Origin: Capitella teleta
Taxonomy: Eukaryota > Annelida > Polychaeta > Capitellidae
Length of the DNA: 64,000 nt
Assembly: GCA_000328365.1 (NCBI GenBank)
Contig: KB311953.1
Coordinates: 198,856 to 262,855, forward strand
Direction: 5' to 3'
Part shown: in pieces, positions 53,948 through 64,000 of the stretch
Layout of the letters: the number at the start of each line of letters is the position of its first letter
Numbering within the stretch: position 1 is the first letter of the stretch
Notes under the pieces: model-generated
What the model was told of the DNA's origin: nothing
Database searches by the model: none
Seen by the model: the letters and a program-made list of their open reading frames with translations, nothing else
Translations under genes and position numbers: made by a program

Positions 53948-56900
53948 TCATGTCTGCGACTGGGATACATAGATGTGAAGGTCAGCCAATTGCTCAAGGA
54001 GACCAGTCATCTCCTTTTCAAGGTCATCAGTTTCTGTATCAAGGTCAGCAATGCATTTTTCAAAATCTGGAGAGAAAAATTCACATCAAAATTCAGTAAA
54101 AAAAATTTAGAATGTTCATTCTTAAAAATCACCTTCTGAGGCTGCGAGGGAGGTGAGCTGACGCTGTACGTTCATCTGGCGCTGACGAAGAGCGAGAAGT
54201 CGAACTCTGGTAGAAATACAAATTGATACGCATATAATATGTTTTGAATTTATGATTGTCACTGACTGTAGCATGAGCTGAGCCTCTTTCTGGATGAGCT
54301 CCCGTTTGCGCTGCATGACGTCAACCCATTCGTCCATCAGTTCACCTTCTTTAGGATCGGTCGCTGTGAATATAATTAAAAAATAAAATCAAAATTGAGG
54401 AAAAAAAAAAAATTATCAAGCGAAGTAGAAAATAATTAGAGCATAAATAGTATGAAATATGAACCTGAGGGTTTACTGAGGCTGCGTTCCATGCAGCGCC
54501 CCCTGTCCTCAAGTTCTTCTCCTTCGTCATCAACGTCATTCAGTTCACGTTGAATTCCCTCGCACAAAATCATCTGCTCACTGGCTTCATTCAGCAAGAC
54601 GACATCCTCTTCCTCCTCCTCCTCTTCATTTCCTTCTTCTCCTCCTTTAGTGTTTACGGCTCCATCAGCATCATCATCATCATCATCATCACTTTCACTT
54701 AAAATACACACAAAATTAAACATCAATTTTGGGCAAATTTGTGTTCACATTTTCATCTATATCTATATTTGACCAAATATAATTACAAAATTCGCACAAT
54801 ATGACCTCAAAACCCATCATCACTTGAGGTCAATTCAGACCCTGAAACCAGGAAAACCCAGGAGGGTGAAATATCACCCTCCTAAAAATGCTGAGGCGGG
54901 TGATTATAGCGCGCGGATAATAAATGTTTGGAAAGGTTTTGTGGTTGCCATAAAATAATTAACATTTATTTCATGAACACTATGAACTTCAACAACAGCT
55001 CAGATCAACCAAAAATTGCTAGGTTTGAAACTATAATTATTATCTCTCTGAGCTGTCCGATTCTGAGGCTGAGCTGCTGTCGTCATATTCGGTGTCCAAA
55101 AACGGAAAGCAGTTTTCCCCCTCTTGAAGTTCCTGCTCCGTGAAGTTCAGCTTCTTAGGACACATTAGTGCTTCCAGTTAGCTACAAACTTCTCAGCATC
55201 TTGAATTGAATTCAGCACAAGCTAAATTGGTCAACCCAATAAAAATGTACATAATTCATGCAAATTTAATAAAAGTTCAAGTGCGCTACAATTATGAGGA
55301 AATTATCGGTACAAAAATAGGGGGCGGGGTTTCATGAAAAAAAAAAATTTGAGTCATAAAATTACCTTTCATCTGTTCAATGGGAGCAGTAAATAGAAGG
55401 AATGGGAGAATTTCAATGATTTATTCAAATTTGTATGCTGTTAATTGAATAATTATAAACCAAGATCTTAATTGGGGAACTAAATATGATATCATGCTCA
55501 CGCATCAGAGTCTCCAGGCGCCACCATGTACTGTAGCATTTCTTCCGCTGTTAGCTCAACTGAAAAACACAAGTACTGAAAGATATACCAACAGAAAAAA
55601 ACTCACATTCTTCCAAGTCAAGAGAGGAACTTGTATCGCAGTCCTATTATTCAAGAAAGCAAAAAAAAGATATTTAGTCAATTAATCAGAATAATTAACT
55701 GGCAACTAACCGATGCTGCGCTAGACATCTGCGACCACTCGACATTCATTAATCCGGCTTCGTAAGCATGTCGTTGACAGAAGAATTTCACTGAAAAAAT
55801 AAACATCAAACGGATTCATTTTTGAGATAATTATGGAGAAACGGACCGGGGCCTGAAGGGTCGTTGAGGACGACGGAGCTGGCCGCTCTGAGGTGAGTGC
55901 CGCATTTGGAACATTTGTAGCAACCGCGGTGGAAGGAATAGCCGTGCGCTGTGTGCCGCTCCACCAGATACAAATGCTCCCCACAAACACAACATTCATC
56001 CGTCACCATGGCAACCTATCAACAAATCACCTTAGCGAGTGAGAGAGGGGGGATTTTATGCTTACATCTTCCTTTTCTTGGGCAGGGGAGAGGTCAGGAA
56101 GTTTACGCGGGGTACGAGTCATTTGGGGAGGGGGGCCCTTTGGAGGGATGGAGGTGGGGGTGGTTCCTGCCTGCTGGAATGCCTGTATCCTTCCCATTGC
56201 GATGCCTTTGCATGCCCTGAGAGAAGCAGTGGGGTACATACTCCCCTGCTAAGGGTAAAAAGTGAAATATGTGAGAGACGAAAAATATTACAATAACTAT
56301 ACCTCCAAAGGCTCCTCAAGGTCACCCGAGTGGGGAATATTGATAGCGTATGACCTTGAATCAACAGAAGCCACAGGAGATCCATCAGAACGGATTGGGC
56401 TGAGTTTCCTTCGAACTGCTGCTGTCCTGCGAATAGGTCTCTGGGCAGCCACAGAGGGAGGTGTTTTCCTCGATCGCTGAAGTGTGTCGCAATAAGTGAG
56501 ATCGTCATAATTTACAGGTTCCTCGTTCTCCTCATCGCTGGACTCTTCTTCCCTCGACTCCTTCTCCTCCTCCTTCTCCTTCTCTTTCTCCTCCTCTTTC
56601 TCCTCCTTATCTATGCTCTCTATCTTTTTAATCACCGCCCCTGCCTTCCCTTTGCATGCTCTCAGCGTCCTACTTCTCAGCATGAAGCCATCATCCTCAG
56701 GAAGCCGGTCAATCACCGAAACTTTTACATTCTTTGGTATCAATTTCACAGCTGGTCTTTCGTCCATGTTAAATGTCTCAATTTGATTTTTAGCAATTCC
56801 TCTGCACGCTTTCAGTGACTTTGTCCACCAGGAAGGATCTGTGGTAGTTTCCGGAAGCTGCTTAGCAATTCGCGGATTTTCTTCAAGTTCCCAGGAGAGT

Positions 56901-59900
56901 CGTTTTTTGATGACTTTCTTTGAGATGGATTTCTGCTTCCTGATGGGTGAAGTCACTGGAGGAGATTTACGCTCGCTTAATTTGGAGTCTTTCTTTGATT
57001 TTAATCTAAGCAGGGTACGCTGAAAGGAAAAATGATTCAGAAATAACGATTGATTGACGAAGAATTACCACAATTCACTCAAAAATATGATTAATTAAGC
57101 TAAAAATGTTTCTTGGTGGATAATCCTGACATTTCTAAGGGTAAAAAATTAATGAGGTTCAAACTGTAGAACGGATAACAGGTATGAATATTGAGAAAAA
57201 TTTATGAAATATTGTTTAAAATGTTTAAAAATTCAATCAAAACCAGAGTGGAGGGTAGATTCAAAGAAATGTAAAAATGCAGAATTGAAGTAACGGATTT
57301 AAAATCATCTCGTTGAATCTACCTTCCCCAATGAACCAACAACAGTATGGTGCTTACAGCCACATATGCCCTGCGCACTGCACTCGTTATCTTTGTCATC
57401 TCAGCTCTCGGCAGAACTCTGCGATCTAAACTCATCGAGCCAAAGGTCAAAGATCGCGTCAACGTGTTTAGATCTTCTGGTTTGCGTCGATCCATCGTGA
57501 GGCTCTTGCAAACGGAGGACAGAGCAAGCTGCAAGGGAGAGAACAGGGTGAGATTGGTTGAGATAAACACTGAGATTTCTCACCCCAAGAGGAGATTTCT
57601 CTGCTTTTGGCGAAGACTCTGAGAGACTTGTCTTTGGGGAACGTTGATTCATCTTGCGTACTGTTTGGAGAAAAAATAGACATTCAGAAAAGTTGAAATA
57701 TTCCTGATTTGAAGCTAAAATGAACGCTAATTAGAATTATGGCGTTAAAAATTAGACATACATTTTGGCAGCGGTTCGTTATCGAGCGCTTCCTGCAGGA
57801 AAACCAGATAGGAGAGGACGAGGAGACGGTCTTTGGGGTCATCTTTGACCATCTCATCTGCGTTGAGCAGAGAGGTCACGTTGAACTCCTTCTGCACCAA
57901 TGACAGACCCTGGTGGATATGATTAACATTCATGAGCAGATAACTAATTAGTGTAATGCATATATTTACCAGCTGACAGTTAGCCTTCACTTCAGTTTGG
58001 TTCAACTTCCGAACATCTCTGATGGGGAAAAAAATAATTCTCACTTTCTTGTAATTTTATTTTTTCCAACTTTCATAGTTTCAAATTGTCAGTTTCAATT
58101 TTTAATCACTTGAAATTTTACAATGGTGATTTTGTTTTTAATATTATTCAATTTCTGAGAAACAAACTCACATGAGATGAGGGCGGAACAGCTGCACTAA
58201 GGAGCAAAGAGCAAGACCATTCCGCCAAGAGCAGTTCAAATCTGTGACCTCTACAACGTCCTTGAAAGACTCAAGGTGACATTGGAACCACTTTAGAAGG
58301 CGGCTGGTATCCAGGGTGGTATCTGACAAAAGAAAATGTTATAAGGAAGAAACCAAAATCCAAAAATGCATCAATAACACAAGGTGTTTACATCACGGTT
58401 ATAGCATGGTTATATAGCATGGTTATATATAACACTCAGAAATCAAGAACTCACTTCGGCTCTTAAACCGGCTGTCTTTGCTTGCTCCGTTCTGCATCCT
58501 TTTCGCTGAAGTTTCCGCACGTTTGAAAACCGGTTTGGAATCGAGAGGTTTTGTTACGTACAGACTCTGCACATGGTTAGAGGTCAGTGACCTTGTGTTG
58601 GAGGTGAATCCGGAGCCATATCTGCATCAATTATATTGTCAATCAATCAATAATATTGATAAGTTGAATTAATGTCTACCTGCTGACGGGGTTGATGGTA
58701 TACTTGTTGAGCTTGCTACTCAATGATGAGGGAGTCGTTTGCGAGAGCAGTTGGTAGATGTTCTCCCTGCACTCAATCGCCTGCAGGTACGTCATGCTCT
58801 TATTGCACCAATCACGTAGCAGCCAAGCAGCGTCAAACACGCTGAGAAAACCACGAGCACATCCTGATCCAGTGGGCCAGAAAGGCTGCGAGAAAAATAA
58901 AACCACATTTCACTGCTTCCTAGAGCCAGCCGTTATTTTGAGCACCTTCGTTTAAAGTTACCTTGAACGCAATTAACATTCAATGGGAATTTATAGAAAA
59001 TCCGAATGAAAATTGTGAGGATTAGGAGCAGTATATCTTTGATGACAAACCTCGATCAGTGTGTCACCTACGATGCATGTGAGCAGCGTTTTTCCATGAC
59101 GTTCGCGTGCAATACACGACTGTTCTGCTTGGTGCATGGCAGTGAAGTCAAAGATGGCCACGTCATCTTCTCCGTAGTGATTCTTCTCCACCTCCAAATG
59201 CGGCAATTTCTTATCCGTAGCTAAATCCGCCGCCTCAACCGCAAACGAACGCAGCATTTCTCGATTCAAATTCTCCTTCGAGAGCAGAGCAGCGGAATCA
59301 CTCAAATCCTGTGAACGCAAAGAAAATGAGAATTCTGACCTCACACTCAGAAGCGGTGACCTCTCGCAGCACTCCTTTGTCTAACAGACACTTCTTCTTA
59401 GCCGTCATGACAAAGTAATGGGTCTCATCTCGGTAGTAGACGATGTTTTCAAGGTCAATTGACGCTTGGTCTTTCAATTTGTTGAAGAACTCTTGCGCAA
59501 ACACGTAGAAGAGTCCTCCGATTTCGCTGACTCGATTCTCCTCTTTGCTGCGCTTGTTCACCAAATTCAGTGTTATGGCGATGGCTAGCTTTCCCCGGAA
59601 ACACTTTCGCGTGTAGCCTGGAAATTTCGACAAAATATTTCAGAGTTCTTCTCACCAATACTAAGCGCACGAATAACAGATAAATCGACTAACCAGGCAA
59701 ACTGTTTCTTTTGCCATCAGCACCGATTATGACATCGAAATCGAGAGAATTCACAAAATGATTCTCTGGTTCTACAACCACATGCCATCCGCGCCCTAAA
59801 CACACAAATATTGACATCAATATATTGAGAGATTGATGCTGCTCACCTGTCTGTGGATTGGGTTCCATCATTTTGGTGAATTTCACCGGACAAAATATTT

Positions 59901-60794
59901 GGACGCCAATCAGAAGACAAAGTTTCAGAAGAACCAACTGCAGAGTACGTATACCTGGAAGCAAACTGAATCAGGACTTACGGATCTACTAGTATATTGA
60001 TTGATTCATCAATCCATGGGATTGTTCCATTAATAATTAACTGATAGATTAATTGATTGATTAATTGATTGATAGGTATGAGTACTGACTGATGTGATCA
60101 AGGCCTCCAGTGCAGAAGCGTTTGTAGAAGACTTTGGTTCCGAGTGCTTTGAGGTCATGGATGACGAATGGCCACAGGTGAAGGACGTTATTGCGAGTTA
60201 TGTAATCACGCATCTCCACCACACTGACCTCTGACCCCAGGAGAGCACATTCGATGGCCATGCGCAGACCGCAAGGACCCGCACCAATGATGAGGGTCTG
60301 AAGTGGAAAATTTAATCAAATTATTGACCATAATTATAATTCACCATATTTAAAGGTGATCAGCTTAATTAATCAGCGATTAATTCAGTATCACCTATTT
60401 TAATTATCACATTCTATGAGTGTGAAATATAAAATATTACAGACTGCAGAAGCAATTGGTAGCCTGCTGCCTTCAGTGCCTTGTTGCTATGACGCTCGCA
60501 GTATGATTATGGTTGCTAAGGCAACGAATTTTGTTTACTGACCTTCTTTCCTGCGCATATCTCGCCTTTCTCATACTCCCTTTGTTGAGCTCTTTTGTCG
60601 AGCGCTTTGAACACCGTGACGGCATCGCTGCATTTCAGATGTTCTTTCAAATGACTAAATAGGTTCTTGGAGTCGGCAAGTACGTGCAGAGAATCGCACA
60701 GCGATTGAAACGTTTGTGTGACCTCTCTCCAAGTATCAGCTTGTACAAAAGTTTTGAAAATATCGTCTGGTGTTGACAACTCCGTGATCGTCAT
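53948..60794 (-). CDS. MICAL: MICAL-type flavin monooxygenase (FAD, CH, LIM, bMERB)
   Basis: MICALs oxidise actin methionines and disassemble filaments downstream of semaphorin/plexin and Rab signals. The first exon is 60794-60543 ([11 protein letters not shown]...[15 protein letters not shown]). FAD domain: 60297-60090 ([28 protein letters not shown]), 59954-59847, 59795-59694 ([12 protein letters not shown]), 59617-59361 ([20 protein letters not shown]), 59309-59051, 58885-58680 ([13 protein letters not shown]). CH domain: 58322-58172, 58018-57970, 57909-57762. A Ser/Pro linker and a big exon 57019-56303 follow, then 56245-56066. LIM domain: 56015-55847 ([27 protein letters not shown]) and about 55790-55711. 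After some short acidic exons comes the C-terminal coiled bMERB-like part (54340-53948, ending [10 protein letters not shown]). All four hallmarks are present, so this is a true MICAL and not a MICAL-like. Exons between 55.7 and 54.4 kb are only partly resolved. Confidence 0.93.
60512..60525. promoter_or_regulatory. X-box (RFX-binding) motif in MICAL intron 1
   Basis: GTTGCTAAGGCAAC is a near-perfect palindromic X-box. It lies 18 bp beyond the end of the first coding exon, where intragenic enhancers often sit. Control of MICAL by RFX is an inference. Confidence 0.45.
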
Positions 60795-63700
60795 TTTGGA
60801 TGTTCAAGAGCTCATCACCTTGAAAAAATGAAAAATTATATGATAAAAGTTTGAGTAAACCGCATTTCGCTTTGTTTACGTCTTGAGCCGTATATTCTCC
60901 CAACTCCTTTTTGATGAATTCGTGGGATGAGTCATAAAAGTACCAACCACAAGTTCCCTGCCACAAAGTGACAAACCACAAGCCTGACATTGTGACAAGG
61001 CCGCTCAATCTTTAAGAGGATCTCTGACACACGTGAACGTGTTATCTGTGTAGGCTTAAGATTATGTGACACAATGATGTCTTATGCCTCTTATTAATTA
61101 TTGATTAAGTCGTCATTGACTTCACTGAGGCTCAAGGGGTTGAGTGGAACTGCATCAAATGTGTTGAAGATGATCGGCACGTGCTTTCGTGTGCAATCAT
61201 AACGCATCACAGTGCTATCATAACGCAAGTTCGTAATTGCATTGCGGCATGCACAAGAACAAGGAGGCTGGGTTTCGCAACACCTCTTGATTTTTTACAA
61301 CTCCGGGAGTTTACTTTGCCTCCCACTGTCCCTCGCCCTCCTCCTCCCCCGGTATTGCATAACCCATCGGGGAGGACCTAGGCCCATTCCGGGCCAGTGA
61401 AGCAGAGCGGAAACAGAGTGGTGACGTCAGGAAGATCGGATCACGAATACCCACGTTGTCCGGACCTTGTGGACTTCCTTGACGCCACATCGCCACTACA
61501 TGTACTAGTAGACTGCAGTACGAATACAATGCAAAGCCTATTAGCATCGGTTGTTCATTGCGGAGAGGATTAATTATGGGTATTGAAAGGTGCACTGCGT
61601 TCAGTTGCCTGTAATATTGTACACGTGTGCCAAATGAGAGTAATACAAGAATAATATTACAATAAAAAGTCGGTTTATTCCCGTGGAGCTAATCCCATGG
61701 TATGATGAGAGGGCCTTTGCCAAACGATTCTCACCACATTTATTAGCAGATATTTGTATTAAGTCCATTATTAAGTCTTCAAGATGACTGATTGTTGCGT
61801 CAATGTGTGGAATTATTTCAATAACGCTAGTCAATGCGACCCAGATCTGAACAGGTCCCACGGAGATTATCTCAAAGATAATAATATAATGACGTTGGTG
61901 AGGGCAGATTGTGATTAATTACAACGGAAGGTGTGAAAACCAAAAAGCGCTAAATCGGGCGACACAACCCAGTTCCGCGGGGAATTACTTCACTTTAGTT
62001 GAAGCAACGCATCCTCGAGGTACGATAAATATAAAGCACTTCCAGGAGCATCATATACTCGTATTCAGTATGCTTCCCAAAAACCAGAATGTCATGTTAC
62101 CCAATATTTAAGCGTAGCGTAATATTTTTATCACCGACAAAGTTGACCTTGTTTACGACGAGTTATGTCATCCAAGTCGGTGCTGTTGGACGCATCAACA
62201 AAGCCACGTGTCCCGCGCACGCAGGAGGTGAATCATAACGCACCTACAGGAGGAGGTGAATCATAACGCACCTACAGGAGGAGCTAATCCCTGGAAATCC
62301 TTGAACGCGGTGAACTGAACGATTAATCGATATCATTCTTATGATTAATGAGCCTTTGTTTCGTTTAGGTACCCGGAAGTGCTCGCTTTATCTCATCTAT
62401 GTACGCTCTTTTCCCACTGCTTAGTAACATATCAATTTTCCCCTTCTAATATACATGTATAATTTATCTATGAATTAGCATTCATCTAAGGCAAGTAAGA
62501 CCAATGGAAATTGTATCAAACATTTATATAACTTTTATTGCGTTCATATTATTATCAAAAGCGATCGCATAATCAATAAAAATGCGCAATTTCAAAAATA
62601 CACTTACTACTTCATTCAACAAATAAATTTAATTATTTGCATATAACGTATATAATATAATATAATGTATATGCATGGTGCATGAATCCGCTAATATCAG
62701 TGTACAATATGTACATGTGCTCTTAGGAACATCCATGCGATTGATGCATGTTATACTCTAGGGTTTTTTTTTTTTTCGGCCATACCAAACAAAGACAATT
62801 AAAATATGATAATGACAATAGAAACGAATAAGAATAATAATATACTGAACATTTTAAGTACAATACAATACAATATAAATCCTAACTATAGCTAGTCACA
62901 CATTTCAATCATATTCACAATTTTACTCACATATCATGCATGAAGTTATCACGATGAATGGATTCAATGAAATTCGTCTGCTGCTTAATCTGACCCGCGA
63001 ATGCAACCCTGGAAGCTACAACGCATTTATATTCAGCGCTGATGGCCGATGGTCAAGCGAGCACTAAATGACTCAGCAGCACTGGGATGCCCCCCCCCGT
63101 ACACACTTACAAAGAGAGGTCAAGAATCCGTGTAACTGATTGACCACAAGTTGATTGATGCCCGACAACACGTTCTCCTTCTTCTTGTAAATAAAAGTGA
63201 CGTCATTATGTTTACTTCAATCTTGGAGCAGTGATATTACTGTTGATAAACACTTGTTGAGTGGTATACCAGATTAATATACCCCTGGTATTGGTATAGA
63301 GTCGATTAACTGGTTATTGCTTTAATACATTGGTGTATTTTTTTGAGGCATTCGTTTACGCTGTAAGTGCCTCCAACAAAGAGAATGATGACATCAGGTC
63401 TATATTTAGATGTCAATAAAAGTCGCGAAAACAATCCCAATACAATAATATAGAGCCACGATTAGCTTGTAGTTTCTATAGCAACACGCGTATATACAAT
63501 ATTCGTATAATTATGCAATACTGTAAATAAATCTTTATTGTATTCATTTTAATCACCGGAGCCAAGATTATAAACACAAGTGCCTCGTAATTCAAATTTG
63601 TGATAACCAATAATGCAGATATTGCGCGTATGATAAGCGGAGAATACTTGGCATTGATGAAGTCCTTTATTCAGACTGAAGCGAGCGTTCTGGTAAACAG

Positions 63701-64000
63701 ACAATTCTACCTTGGCGACAGGTGCGCTCTCCGTTCCCCATTAAAATGCACCCGATTCCATTGAAATGACCCAATACAGATGCCCATGAACTGAACAATA
63801 TAACATATGCCCAGAAATTCACGTACATGCCACGAAAATGTGATTACGGGGAGTAATTAATTTATGCACTCGTTGTGAATGATGTCTGGCTGCGCAGGTG
63901 CGTCGGCTGCAGGGCGTGGCACGCGAGTAACAACCCTCGTCATTGGGGGAGGGGGGGGGTGGGTATGTAGAATGCATACATAGAACAACGTATATACATG
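60795..64000. other. Intergenic to window end, no gene recognised
   Basis: Only short chance frames. It includes a 28-bp tandem doublet (AGGAGGTGAATCATAACGC at 62223 and 62251), homopolymer runs (T at 62765, C near 63090, G near 63950) and GC-richer patches at 61.3-61.5 kb that could belong to a promoter upstream of MICAL. No rRNA or tRNA was seen. Confidence 0.45.

Noticed and set aside
60736-61008. Minus-strand frame of 90 codons overlapping the MICAL start
   Set aside because: It runs in a different frame from MICAL over the first exon and upstream region. It is more likely 5' UTR with a chance frame.

Overview
This window is nuclear DNA from a compact, AT-rich invertebrate animal. Most introns are about 45-80 bp with plain GT-AG ends. 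The gene set is metazoan: OFD1, MICAL, SREBP, p62, TTC29, SUPT7L and RAP1. Very short introns, closely spaced genes and many small DNA transposons would suit a sponge or another early-branching or compact-genome marine invertebrate, but nothing here fixes the species. There are two assembly gaps (15034-15084 and 31092-31141), and both lie inside repeats with inverted structure.

Layout. 1-2.2 kb holds repeats, including a 487-bp TIR element that carries a tRNA-like box A/box B. 2.2-6.0 kb is a CYP3-clan cytochrome P450 (+). 6.9-14.7 kb (-) holds two linked loci: a RAP1/TERF2IP-type telomere protein (BRCT, Myb, short C-terminal module) and, just downstream, a gene with a degenerate homeodomain, a 42-bp minisatellite that codes protein, and a second copy of the same 40-codon last exon. 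14.7-25.9 kb is a repeat island with a hAT MITE remnant neighbourhood, a LINE fragment, a Ty3/Gypsy fossil and Kolobok/T2-like MITEs. 26.0-29.6 kb is RRM1 (+), with two E2F-like sites upstream. 30-32 kb is again repetitive. 32.5-37.0 kb is OFD1 (+). 38.2-42.8 kb is SREBP (-), head to head with SQSTM1/p62 (43.4-45.7 kb, +). 46.0-47.6 kb is SUPT7L (-). 49.3-49.8 kb is a second copy of the tRNA-box TIR element. 51.1-53.1 kb is TTC29 (+), followed by a 41/42-bp minisatellite. 53.9-60.8 kb is MICAL (-). 60.8-64 kb shows no gene.

The genes do not form a pathway. Loose themes are nucleotide and lipid metabolism (RRM1, SREBP, P450), cilia and flagella (OFD1, TTC29), selective autophagy (p62), actin redox control (MICAL), transcription (SUPT7L in SAGA) and telomeres (RAP1). 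The most unusual part is the RAP1 locus with its homeodomain/minisatellite neighbour, which shares the RAP1 last exon and a repeated LRDFI-type acidic motif. It is either a new chimeric gene or an alternative 3' half of RAP1. Exon limits were read by eye from splice sites, reading phase and family similarity, so they are models and not transcripts.
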